Below are positions 7,966 to 16,921 of a DNA stretch of 64,000 nucleotides, in pieces. Numbering within the stretch: the stretch's first letter is position 1; each line of letters begins with the position of its first letter. The notes beneath the pieces were generated by a model that saw only the letters and a program-made list of their open reading frames with translations, made no database searches and was not told the DNA's origin. A program made the translations under genes and the position numbers. This DNA is from Flavobacteriaceae bacterium (lineage in GTDB: Bacteria > Bacteroidota > Bacteroidia > Flavobacteriales > Flavobacteriaceae), in the NCBI GenBank assembly GCA_016649715.1, contig JAENXC010000002.1:1-64000 (forward strand), given 5' to 3'.

Positions 7966-10725
7966 ATGCAAAATAATTTTTTTGTAATTGTAATAATTTT
8001 ATTGTCAACGCTTGGAGTGTTTGGACAAACTGACCAAAACATTACGGTTACGTTCAATAATACCCCTTTAAATGATGCGGTTTTGAAAGTGGAAACTCTT
8101 TCAAACAAAACATTCTATTTTGATGAATCATGGTTGAAAGGACATTTTATAACCAAAACTTTTGAAAATGAATCGCTGCGGAATGTTCTTAACGGACTCT
8201 TTAGCAATACAAACATCAATTATGTTTTAAAGGATGGAAATGTAATCCTGCTCAATAATACGTACGTTTATACCGATTTACCTTCAGATTATTTCAATGA
8301 AAAGAAACCGGATGAAAAGAAAATTGAGGAAAACAATGCCCCGATATTTCAGGAAGAATATGCTTCGCAACAAACGGTTCAAAAAAGAAAATTGGTGACC
8401 ATTGGGAAGCAAAGCCCAAATTCTGCCAATAAAACCTACAACCTTTCCGGCGTTTTTAAAAATTCAAAAACAGGCGAACCGCTTCAAAATCTTTCCATTT
8501 CAAACATTGACAGAACCAAATATGCCGTAACCGATTCCGATGGACGATTCAGTATTCGTCTTCCATCTGGGCTGAACAAATTGGAAACTAATCTTTTGGG
8601 TTTTGAAAAAATCCGTCAAGACGTAATTATGTACGGCGATGGCTCACTGAATATTGATTTGAGGGAAAACACCGAATCGCTTGAAGAAGTGGTGGTTAAG
8701 TCCAAAAAAGACGCAAACGTGCGCGATGCCGTGGTGGGCGTTACCAATATTGATATTGAATCCATCAAAACAATCCCGCTGGTTTTGGGCGAGCGCGACA
8801 TTCTGAAAGTTGCCACCACAATGCCCGGAATAAAAACAACGGGCGAAGGTTCCAGCGGTTTCAACGTTCGCGGTGGAAGAGCGGATCAGAACCTTATTTT
8901 GTTGGACGACGCCGTGCTTTACAATCCATCTCACTTTTTGGGCTTTTTTTCCGCAGTAAACCCTTTTACCACGGGAAGTTTGGAAATTTACAAAGCCAGT
9001 ATTCCCGCGGAATACGGCGGACGGCTTTCTTCGGTTTTTGATATTGAAACCAAATCGGGAAGTATGGAAAAATTTAAGGGCGAAGGCTCCGTTGGCCCAA
9101 TAACCGCAAATCTTGCCGTAGAATTTCCTGTAGTAAAGGAAAAAGCTTCGTTGATTGCAGGCTTTAGAGCTACCTATTCCGATTGGATATTAAGAAGCCT
9201 TGACGAAGAAGAACTGAAAAATAGTGAAGCTTCCTTTTATGACGGCATCGTAAAATACAAACACAATATTGATAACAACAATAATATTCAAGCTACGGTC
9301 TATTTCAGCAAAGACCGTTTCAGCATCACTTCCGATTCTATTTTTGATTACAACAACCGTTTGATTTCGTTGAAATACGGACATACTTTTAGTGAAAAAA
9401 GCAGGGCTGAACTCGTTTTGGTAAACAGCCAATACAAATACGGAATAAACTATGAAGCTGACGCCAACGAGGATTTTGATTTTGGTTATGAACTCAACGA
9501 ATATCAAGCAAAGCTGAACTTCAATTATAAACTGAGCAACAAACACAAACTGAGTTATGGTCTAAGCAGCAAGTTATATTCCATAGACCCGGGAACCATT
9601 GCACCCATCGGTATAAATTCAGATGTGAAAGCAAAAACGGTAGATCGCGAAAGAGGATTGGAATCTGCAATTTACGTGGCCGATTTGTTCGAAGTGAGCG
9701 ACAAATTGCTGCTCGATGTTGGTTTGCGTTATTCGCTTTATGCAGCGTTGGGCGCCGCTACCCAAAATGTATATGCCGAAAGCCAACCCAGAAGCGAAAG
9801 TTCGGTAATTGAAGTGAAAACCTACGGAAATAACGAATTTATAAAAACCTATGGCGGCCCTGAATACCGGATTTCAGCGCGTTATTTGTTGGGGAACGAT
9901 TTTTCGGTAAAGGGTGGTTTCAACACAACCATTCAATATTTGCACCTGCTTTCCACAAATACCACCCAGTCGCCAACAGATATTTGGAAACTATCCGATT
10001 TGAATATTGCGCCACAACGCGCCAATCAATACAGTTTGGGCTTCTTTAAAAATCTTTCCGGGAAAGATGTTGAATTCAGTATTGAAGGTTATTATAAGCA
10101 AATGAAAGATTTGCTAGATTATAAAATTGGCGCACAGTTAATTTTAAATGACGACCTTGAAACCGAACTTTTGCAGGGCGAAGGAAAAGCCTACGGCGTG
10201 GAATTTCTTGTGAAAAAGAATAGCGGCAGATTTAATGGATATGTTGGTTACAGTTATTCGCGTTCCTTCGTGAAATTGGACAGTCAACTTATTCAGGAAC
10301 GCGTAAACAATGGCGATTTTTTCTCTGCAAATTATGACAAACCACATGATTTTTCAGTGGTTGCAAACTACAAACTCACGAAACGTTTTAGCTTTTCTGG
10401 CAACTTTACATATCAAACCGGGCGGCCAATTACGTACCCCATTGGGCGTTATATTTTCGCAGGCGAGGAACAAGTGCTTTACAGCGACCGCAACCAATTC
10501 CGTATTCCAGACTATTATCGTTTGGATTTGGGCGTAAACATTGAGGGCAACCACAAACTGAAAAAACTGGCGCACAGTTTTATCAATATTTCAGTTTATA
10601 ATGTTCTGGGCAGAAACAATCCGTATTCTGTATTTTTTGTGAATGACGAAGGGCAGATAAAAGCATACAAAACCTCGATATTTTCGGTCCCAGTACCAAC
10701 CGTAACGTATAACTTTAAGTTTTAG
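7966..10725 (+). CDS. TonB-dependent receptor with STN and carboxypeptidase-regulatory domains
   Basis: An outer-membrane active transporter of 919 residues. In order: signal peptide (LLSTLGVFGQ), STN (secretin/TonB short N-terminal) domain at about 25-105 (ITVTFNNTPLNDAVLKVE), a linker, a carboxypeptidase-like regulatory domain at about 160-240 (LSGVFKNSKTGEPLQNLSI), plug at about 245-370 (LLDDAVLYNPSHFLGFF), then a 22-strand-type barrel ending in an aromatic residue (TVTYNFKF). The STN domain usually contacts an anti-sigma factor, but none is encoded next to it. The DUF4249 lipoprotein follows after 2 bases. The substrate is unknown. Confidence 0.92.
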   Translation: MQNNFFVIVIILLSTLGVFGQTDQNITVTFNNTPLNDAVLKVETLSNKTFYFDESWLKGHFITKTFENESLRNVLNGLFSNTNINYVLKDGNVILLNNTYVYTDLPSDYFNEKKPDEKKIEENNAPIFQEEYASQQTVQKRKLVTIGKQSPNSANKTYNLSGVFKNSKTGEPLQNLSISNIDRTKYAVTDSDGRFSIRLPSGLNKLETNLLGFEKIRQDVIMYGDGSLNIDLRENTESLEEVVVKSKKDANVRDAVVGVTNIDIESIKTIPLVLGERDILKVATTMPGIKTTGEGSSGFNVRGGRADQNLILLDDAVLYNPSHFLGFFSAVNPFTTGSLEIYKASIPAEYGGRLSSVFDIETKSGSMEKFKGEGSVGPITANLAVEFPVVKEKASLIAGFRATYSDWILRSLDEEELKNSEASFYDGIVKYKHNIDNNNNIQATVYFSKDRFSITSDSIFDYNNRLISLKYGHTFSEKSRAELVLVNSQYKYGINYEADANEDFDFGYELNEYQAKLNFNYKLSNKHKLSYGLSSKLYSIDPGTIAPIGINSDVKAKTVDRERGLESAIYVADLFEVSDKLLLDVGLRYSLYAALGAATQNVYAESQPRSESSVIEVKTYGNNEFIKTYGGPEYRISARYLLGNDFSVKGGFNTTIQYLHLLSTNTTQSPTDIWKLSDLNIAPQRANQYSLGFFKNLSGKDVEFSIEGYYKQMKDLLDYKIGAQLILNDDLETELLQGEGKAYGVEFLVKKNSGRFNGYVGYSYSRSFVKLDSQLIQERVNNGDFFSANYDKPHDFSVVANYKLTKRFSFSGNFTYQTGRPITYPIGRYIFAGEEQVLYSDRNQFRIPDYYRLDLGVNIEGNHKLKKLAHSFINISVYNVLGRNNPYSVFFVNDEGQIKAYKTSIFSVPVPTVTYNFKF

Positions 10726-10727
10726 GG

Positions 10728-11939
10728 ATGATGAAGAAAACAACAATATATACTGCATTTCTTTCAATACTACTCTTTCAAATGGGCTGCACAGAGCCTT
10801 ATGAAATAGAGACAGTGAATTATGAAAAAGTCTTGGTGGTGGAAAGTACCATTACTGACGAAATGAAACCACAGATTGTAAAACTGAGCCGAACGTCAAC
10901 CCTTGAGAATCCTGGAGTTTTAATTGAAAATAACGCTTCAGTTATGGTTGAAGCAAGCAATGGTCAAACTTTTAGCTTTTCGCAAAACAACGAAATAGGA
11001 TTTTATGTTTCAGATCAAGCTTTTAGCGCGCAACCCAATGTTTCGTATACCTTAAACATTCATACTCAAGATGGCAAACAGTATACTTCTTCCGCAGTTA
11101 TTCTGCCTCCGGTAGTTGGAATGGACGAGGTTTACACTGAACGGATTGTGGATGCAACAAATAATAAGGACGGTGTACAGGTTTTGGTAAATACGGAAGA
11201 CCCTACGGGCAATGCTAGATATTTTAGGTATGAATATGAAGAAACCTATAAAATTACCGCCCCCTATCCATCGTCATTTGATGCTGAAATTATAAATTTG
11301 AATGAACAGAATTTTACATTCGATGTAAAACTTACGCCAAAAACACCTCAGGAAATTTGCTATTTGGGCGAAAAATCCATAGGAATTAACCAAACTTCTA
11401 CCACTGAATTTAATGAAAATAGGGTATTCCATTTCCCCGTTAGATATCTCTCAAAATTTGACCCTAAAATCCAAACCCGATACAGCATTTTGGTAAAACA
11501 ATATGTGCAAAGCGTTGAGGCCTATACTTTTTATAAAATCGTGAAAGAATTGGGAAGTGTAGAAAGTCTTCTTTCTCAAGGACAGCCAGGCTATGTGGCT
11601 GGAAATATGGTTTCCAAAGCTAACCCGGACGAAAAAGTACTCGGTTTTTTTGAAGCTTCATCTATGACTTCGCGAAGAATTTATTTCAATTATGAAGATT
11701 TCGGTTTGGAAAAACCACCCTATTTTGAGGACTGTGAAGTTCTTTTTCTCGACTATTTGGACAATACAACCCTTGACAACGACCCTAATGAGCGGGAAGT
11801 TTTGTTCGTTAGTATTAAATATGATAATTACCAAGTATTGGGAGTGGGACAGCAAACAATTTATACAATTGTGAAGCCTCGATGTGGCGACTGTACTACA
11901 TTTTCATCAAACGTAAGACCCGATTTTTGGGAAGATTGA
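10728..11939 (+). CDS. DUF4249 lipoprotein
   Basis: A 403-residue lipoprotein: the signal sequence ends at the lipobox LFQMGC, so it should be lipidated on Cys21. The mature part matches DUF4249 (YEKVLVVESTITDEMKPQIVKLSRT near the start, PPYFEDCEVLFLDYLDN and KPRCGDCTTFSSNVRPDFW near the end). DUF4249 proteins almost always follow a TonB receptor in Bacteroidota and may form its surface lid or partner, as SusD does for SusC; this role is inferred. It starts 2 bases after the receptor stop. Confidence 0.87.
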   Translation: MMKKTTIYTAFLSILLFQMGCTEPYEIETVNYEKVLVVESTITDEMKPQIVKLSRTSTLENPGVLIENNASVMVEASNGQTFSFSQNNEIGFYVSDQAFSAQPNVSYTLNIHTQDGKQYTSSAVILPPVVGMDEVYTERIVDATNNKDGVQVLVNTEDPTGNARYFRYEYEETYKITAPYPSSFDAEIINLNEQNFTFDVKLTPKTPQEICYLGEKSIGINQTSTTEFNENRVFHFPVRYLSKFDPKIQTRYSILVKQYVQSVEAYTFYKIVKELGSVESLLSQGQPGYVAGNMVSKANPDEKVLGFFEASSMTSRRIYFNYEDFGLEKPPYFEDCEVLFLDYLDNTTLDNDPNEREVLFVSIKYDNYQVLGVGQQTIYTIVKPRCGDCTTFSSNVRPDFWED

Positions 11940-11941
11940 TT

Positions 11942-13675
11942 ATGACAAAAAAACTAATTTTTATAGTATTCGTTTTCTTCGGAATAGTAGCACAAGCTCA
12001 GATTCCTATGGGAGAATTTTTGGTTGATAAAGATGTTTTTCCGGAGGAAAAAGTTGAGCTTTCCATAAACTCAAATGTGTTGTTAGCAGGGGAGTTGCTT
12101 CAGTACAAGGCTTTCAATCTTGATGTTGCAAACAAGCCGAGCAAACTCAGTAAAATTCTTTACGTTTCATTGCGGAATGAAAACGATTCGGTAGTTTTCA
12201 GCCATAAATTGAAAGTGGAAAACGGAGCTGCCAACGGAGACTTTTTTATTCCTTCCTCTTTAAAAACCGGAGTTTACAGGCTTATTGGTTATACCAATTT
12301 TTCACGGAACAACAGGCAAAACGCTTATGTTGAAAAAAATATTTACCTCATAAATACCTTTGTAAAAACGGTTGAAACAAAAAAAGTTACAGATACCGTA
12401 AATGTAAAATTGGCACCCAAAAGCGATGTTGGTTTCTTATATAAAGAGAACAAAAACGAAAAAGTTGAAATTACTTTAAACAAGCAGACTTATGGTTTCC
12501 GCGAAAAGGTAACGTTGAACCTTGAAAACCGTTTGGGCAACAAAGAGGGAAACTACGTACTTTCCGTGAGGAAAATAAATCCAGTGGAGATTTCGGGTAA
12601 CTTTTCAAAAAAAATAAATGATCTGTCTTCGGAAATAGTTTATATCCCCGAACTGCGGGGCGAGATTATTTCTGGAGTAGTTTTATCTAAAATTGATAAT
12701 GCACCTGTTGCAAACAAAGAAGTATCACTTACCATTCCCGAAAAGGATTTCGTCTTTAAGATTGCGAAAACCGATGCGAACGGAAGATTTTTCTTTTCTG
12801 TGAGTGAAGGATATAATGCTGAAAAGAGCATTGTTCAACTTTATGATTCCGAAAAGGAAGCCGCCAATTACTCCCTCGTTTTGGACAGCAAAGATTTTGA
12901 ATTGGGAAAAAGTGATGCCACCGAATTAAAGCTGGATGCAAATTTAAAAGACTGGCTTCAAAACCGAAGTGTGCAATTGCAAATAGAAAACGCATATTTT
13001 GATCTAAAAAAGGACAGCATTTTAAGTAACAAAATAAATCCGGCGTTTTACGATAATTTGGGAACGCTCTTTTTACTGGACGATTACACACGTTTTTCCA
13101 CTGTGAGAGAAACATTTGTGGAAGTCGTTACCCTTGCAGCAGTAAGGGGTTCTGGTGAAAACAGCAGGTTTTTGGTCAACAATGAATACGACCCAAACAG
13201 GGTTGCGAAATTCAATGATGTTCCCCCGTTGGTGCTAATGGATGGTATGTTGGTCCAAAACAATAATGACCTCATTAACTACAACGCCCGCGAAATAAAG
13301 AGCATTCGAGTGGTTGCCCAGCCCTACCGCTACGGTCCAAAAATATACAGTGGCATAATTGCCGTGGAAACCAAAAAGGGAGATTTTCAGCCAACACTAT
13401 CAAAAGATTACATAGTAGCGTTAATGCTACCGCCGGCAGTTAAGAAAAAGAAACAATATCGCCCAGTTTACAGTGAAAAATCAACACTTTCAAGAATTCC
13501 TGATTTTAGGGTACAATTGCTCTGGCAGCCAAATTTGAAGTTTTCATCAGAAAATAATTCGAGTTCTTTTTACACTTCGGATGTTTCGGGTGTCTTTGAA
13601 ATTTCTTTGGAAGGCTTTACCGATGATGGTAAATTTGTTTTTACAGAAAGCTATTTCACAGTAGCGGAAAATTAA
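11942..13675 (+). CDS. Exported protein with MG2-like N-terminus and an isolated TonB plug-like domain
   Basis: 577 residues starting at ATG 11942, 2 bases after the DUF4249 stop; a frame open further upstream only overlaps that gene. A signal peptide ends at VAQAQ. The N-terminal half resembles macroglobulin MG2 domains (FPEEKVELSINSNVLLAGE, TGVYRLIGYTNFS). The C-terminal third looks like a receptor plug (PPLVLMDGMLV, AREIKSIRVV, YGPKIYSGIIAVETKKG), yet no barrel follows. It is likely the fourth subunit of the outer-membrane cluster, acting in the periplasm. Confidence 0.7.
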   Translation: MTKKLIFIVFVFFGIVAQAQIPMGEFLVDKDVFPEEKVELSINSNVLLAGELLQYKAFNLDVANKPSKLSKILYVSLRNENDSVVFSHKLKVENGAANGDFFIPSSLKTGVYRLIGYTNFSRNNRQNAYVEKNIYLINTFVKTVETKKVTDTVNVKLAPKSDVGFLYKENKNEKVEITLNKQTYGFREKVTLNLENRLGNKEGNYVLSVRKINPVEISGNFSKKINDLSSEIVYIPELRGEIISGVVLSKIDNAPVANKEVSLTIPEKDFVFKIAKTDANGRFFFSVSEGYNAEKSIVQLYDSEKEAANYSLVLDSKDFELGKSDATELKLDANLKDWLQNRSVQLQIENAYFDLKKDSILSNKINPAFYDNLGTLFLLDDYTRFSTVRETFVEVVTLAAVRGSGENSRFLVNNEYDPNRVAKFNDVPPLVLMDGMLVQNNNDLINYNAREIKSIRVVAQPYRYGPKIYSGIIAVETKKGDFQPTLSKDYIVALMLPPAVKKKKQYRPVYSEKSTLSRIPDFRVQLLWQPNLKFSSENNSSSFYTSDVSGVFEISLEGFTDDGKFVFTESYFTVAEN

Positions 13676-13774
13676 CATTTTGTGTTAAAATTTTAAGCTC
13701 TTTTGTTAAAATTCTTAAAAAAATGTTATAACTTTAGCTTCCATAGTTTAGACATCATTAACTAGTTTTTCTCT

Positions 13775-13945
13775 ATGCTTCACTGGAAAGCCACATATAT
13801 TATATTGGCCATCGTCTTTGGAATCATTGGTTTCATTGGCATTGGCGATGGCGGGCTACAACCAGCAAAATATATTTGCGGAATATTTGTTATTTTAGTG
13901 CTCTCGTTTTGGGTAGTAGATTTGGCAAATAGAAAGCGCGGATAA
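13775..13945 (+). CDS. Small membrane protein, DUF1328-like
   Basis: A 56-residue frame from ATG 13775 to TAA 13943-13945. It begins MLHWKATYIILAIVFGIIGF and has two hydrophobic segments separated by a Gly-rich turn (GIGDGGLQPAKY), ending in a charged tail (DLANRKRG). The MLxW start and the GF/AK pattern recall DUF1328/YtjA small membrane proteins, whose role is unknown. It is an independent unit between the receptor cluster and convergent prfB. Confidence 0.6.
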   Translation: MLHWKATYIILAIVFGIIGFIGIGDGGLQPAKYICGIFVILVLSFWVVDLANRKRG

Positions 13946-14012
13946 CTTTTTTTTAAAATCTTCGGCCCCTTTGTTTTTACTGCCAACTGCAACTGAACAC
14001 AGACACTTCTTC

Positions 14013-15120
14013 CTAAAGTTCATCCTTCTTTTCTTTCTGCCCCGTCATCATCAAATAAGCTTTCAAAAACCCATCAATCTCGCCATCCAGCATGGCGTCG
14101 GTGTTTCCCGTTTCGTGGGCGGTGCGCACGTCTTTAACCAATTTGTAAGGGTGCAAAACGTAGTTGCGTATCTGCGAGCCCCATTCTATGGCAAGTTTGC
14201 TATCCTCAATTTCGGCTCGTTGCGCAAGTTGTTTACGAAGTTCTATTTCATAAAGCTGCGATTTCAACATCTGCATCGCCTTTTCGCGATTGTCCAGTTG
14301 ACTTCGGGTTTCGCTGTTGTGGATTATGATTCCAGTAGGGTGGTGGGTAAGGATTGCCTTGGTTTCTACTTTATTCACATTCTGTCCGCCGGCACCGCTA
14401 CTCCGTGCAAAATCCCACGAAATATCGGCGGGATTTATTTCAATCTCAATTGTATCGTCCACCAACGGGTAGACGTAAACACTTGCAAAACTGGTGTGCC
14501 GTTTCGCATTGCTATCAAAAGGCGAAATGCGCACCAAACGGTGCACGCCGTTTTCACTCTTCAGCCAACCGAAGGCATATTCGCCCTCAATTTCAAGTGT
14601 TACGGTTTTCACACCCGCCACATCGCCTGCTTGAAAGTTGAGTTCCTTTACTTTATAACCGTTTTTTTGCGCCCACATTAGGTACATACGCATTAGCATT
14701 TGCGCCCAATCGCAGCTTTCGGTGCCACCGGCGCCAGCGGTAATTTGTAGCACGGCACTCATATCGTCGCCCTCTTCGCCCAGCATATTTCGGAACTCCA
14801 AAGCTTCTATTGCGATTTCGGCTTTTTTAAAAGCTGCGTCTACATTTTCAGCAACTCCTTCGCCTTCTTTGTAAAAATCGAGTAGGATTTCGGCTTCTTC
14901 GGTAAGACTTGTAGCGGTTTCATAGTCTGTGACCCATTTTTTTTTGGTGCGCAACACCTTCATAAAAACTTCTGCTTCACGAGGGTTGTTCCAAAAATTG
15001 GGATCGAATGTTTTTTCTTCGTCGTTTGTAATTTCTATGCTTTTGCCAGCAATGTCAAAGATATCGCCTCAAGGCATCTAACCGTGTCTTAAGGTCTTTG
15101 ATTTGGTCTGTTGTGGTCAT
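14013..15120 (-). CDS. prfB: Peptide chain release factor 2, with programmed +1 frameshift
   Basis: RF2 recognises UGA and UAA and triggers peptide release. Translation starts at ATG 15120-15118 (MTTTDQIKDLKTRL). After 21 codons the ribosome meets CTT TGA C and must shift +1 to continue (DIAGKSIEIT...), giving 368 residues, normal for RF2. The long frame visible from 14963 is only the C-terminal part. The tripeptide SPF (RISPFDSNAKRHTS) reads the stop codon and GGQ (SSGAGGQNVNKVE) performs hydrolysis. The TGA at the shift site gives autoregulation by RF2 level. A TATTTTTG element lies upstream. Confidence 0.95.
15054..15070 (-). promoter_or_regulatory. prfB programmed frameshift site
   Basis: Minus-strand sequence AGG CGA TAT CTT TGA C. 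The Leu codon CTT slips to TTT and reading resumes at GAC (15056-15054), past the TGA at 15057-15055. Only a modest Shine-Dalgarno-like GAGG lies upstream, weaker than the AGGGGG of the E. coli site. Confidence 0.92.
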
Positions 15121-15139
15121 AATTAGGTAAGAATTTCAG

Positions 15140-15147
15140 CAAAAATA
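15140..15147 (-). promoter_or_regulatory. Bacteroidota -10 element (TATTTTTG) for prfB
   Basis: On the minus strand TATTTTTG, an exact TAnnTTTG match, lies 19 bases before the true prfB ATG at 15120. It supports the upstream start and hence the frameshifted gene. Confidence 0.65.
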
Positions 15148-15246
15148 CCATTAACTTCGTGAGCGTAACATATTTTTCGGCTAATTTTATACATTCAAAT
15201 AAATAGGTATTTCCGAAGTGATAATTCTTTTTTTAAATTGTTCCTC

Positions 15247-15876
15247 ATGAATAAAATACTCGTCTTTTTCGCATTAATTTTAACAAGTATTTGTTTCGCC
15301 CAAAATGATGAAGGCTTTGTGGATGCACTGGTTGCCCAAAAAATGGCGGAACTTGAAATGCAGGAAAACCCTGAATATTTTTTCAGAAAGGACTATTGCG
15401 ATGGAAACATCCAAATGTTCGTAATGCCCGATGGAAGTACTTGTACATCGAAGTCAACGTATTATGCGGTTTATGTTTTTTGGAAAGAGGATAAAGATAA
15501 TTTGAAGTTCCAAAAATTTGATAATTGTGGAAGTTTTAAACCGCTAACAATCAGTATCAACAAAACAATGGCAAAAGTATTAAAAGATAAACAAGCGCTG
15601 AAAACAGAGGAGGTAAAGCCTTATCAACCTGAAAAAGTTGACAATAACGCTTATGGCAATATGTCCGTGAAATCTTGCCATAAGGAATATAAATTTGTTT
15701 TTGAAGGGAAGATTTTTGAAAAGAGTTTTAAGGAATTTGATTTGACAGACGATTCTAAAAACAAAAACGTAAATGCGGATTACAACAATTCGCTAAACGT
15801 GATTAAACTTGACAACGAAATTTCAGAAATAGTGAAGAATTTTGAAAAAAGCGGAAGATTTTTTCGAGAAAACTAA
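15247..15876 (+). CDS. Secreted protein of unknown function
   Basis: Not recognised. The 209 residues start with a signal peptide (MNKILVFFALILTSICFAQ). The mature protein is highly charged and has paired cysteines (DYCDGN, GSTCTS, DNCGSF, SCHKEY), so disulfide bonds are likely in the periplasm. There are no catalytic motifs. I take ATG 15247 because the TTG three codons earlier would only lengthen the signal peptide. It lies 9 bases before the threonine aldolase gene and may be cotranscribed, though the products look unrelated. Confidence 0.65.
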   Translation: MNKILVFFALILTSICFAQNDEGFVDALVAQKMAELEMQENPEYFFRKDYCDGNIQMFVMPDGSTCTSKSTYYAVYVFWKEDKDNLKFQKFDNCGSFKPLTISINKTMAKVLKDKQALKTEEVKPYQPEKVDNNAYGNMSVKSCHKEYKFVFEGKIFEKSFKEFDLTDDSKNKNVNADYNNSLNVIKLDNEISEIVKNFEKSGRFFREN

Positions 15877-15885
15877 AACATAAAA

Positions 15886-16911
15886 ATGATTATAGATTTA
15901 AGAAGTGACACCGTTACCCGCCCCACACCGGGAATGATGCAAGCAATACAAAATGCTGAAGTGGGTGACGATGTTTATAAAGAAGACCCCACGGCCAACA
16001 AACTGGAACAAAAACTCGCCGAAATGTTCGGGATGGACACTGCTCTGTTTTTCCCCACGGGAAGTATGGCCAACCAAGCAGCGATAAAAATACACACCCA
16101 GCCCGGCGAACAATTGATTGCCGATAAATGGGCCCACGTATACAATTACGAAGGTGGCGGCATTTCCTTCAACAGCGGGGTTTCCTGTAAATTGATTGAT
16201 GGTAACCGCGGGATGATTACCGCAGCCCAGGTGGAGGAAAACATCAACCCTCCAGATTTTTATCACAGTCCGTTAACGAGTTTGGTTTGTTTGGAGAATA
16301 CTACAAATAAAGGCGGCGGCGCGTGTTATGATTTTTCTGAATTTGAAAAAATCCGAAAAGTTTGCGACAATCACAAGTTGGGACTTCATTTGGACGGTGC
16401 ACGTATTTGGAATGCCTTAATTGCAAAAAAAGAAAACCCAAAGGATTTCGGAAAAATTTTTGACACTATTTCCGTTTGCCTTAGCAAAGGTTTGGGAGCG
16501 CCAATGGGCAGCGTTTTGTTGGGCAATAAAGAAATTATGAAAAAAGCCATTCGCGTCCGCAAAGTGCTGGGCGGCGGGATGCGACAAATTGGTTTTATGG
16601 CTGCTGCCGGGATTTACGCGTTGGACAATCACGTGAAAAGATTGGCCGAGGACCATAAAAAAGCTTCGGAAATTTCGGAAACGCTGGCAAAGCAATCTTA
16701 CATTAAAAAAGTGGAGCCAACCGAAACCAACATTGTTATTTTTTACCTTTCGGAAGGAATTTCCGAAGAAAAATTTATGAATGATTTACTTCAGAATAAC
16801 ATAAAAATAAGTGGAATGGGGCAGGGGAAACTCCGCATTGTTACCCATTTGGACTATACCGATGCAATGCACGAACGGTTTCTGCAAATCCTTAAAAGTT
16901 ATAAAAAATAG
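15886..16911 (+). CDS. ltaE: Low-specificity L-threonine aldolase
   Basis: A PLP enzyme cleaving L-threonine or L-allo-threonine to glycine and acetaldehyde. The 341 residues match fold-type I aldolases: N-terminal MIIDLRSDTVTRPT, GDDVYKEDPTANKLE, FPTGSMANQAA, the Asp that contacts the cofactor ring in LHLDGARIWNA, and the PLP-binding Lys in SVCLSKGLGAPMGS. Length is normal. pncB begins 10 bases after its stop, which suggests cotranscription. Confidence 0.92.
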   Translation: MIIDLRSDTVTRPTPGMMQAIQNAEVGDDVYKEDPTANKLEQKLAEMFGMDTALFFPTGSMANQAAIKIHTQPGEQLIADKWAHVYNYEGGGISFNSGVSCKLIDGNRGMITAAQVEENINPPDFYHSPLTSLVCLENTTNKGGGACYDFSEFEKIRKVCDNHKLGLHLDGARIWNALIAKKENPKDFGKIFDTISVCLSKGLGAPMGSVLLGNKEIMKKAIRVRKVLGGGMRQIGFMAAAGIYALDNHVKRLAEDHKKASEISETLAKQSYIKKVEPTETNIVIFYLSEGISEEKFMNDLLQNNIKISGMGQGKLRIVTHLDYTDAMHERFLQILKSYKK

Positions 16912-16921
16912 AACTTCCACA

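Noticed and set aside
14013-14963. prfB annotated as a short 316-residue protein from 14963
   Set aside because: The upstream CTT TGA frameshift site and in-phase sequence give the full 368-residue RF2.
16811-16921. Long N-terminal extension of pncB overlapping ltaE
   Set aside because: The extension is ltaE sequence in another frame, and the family N-terminus begins at 16922.
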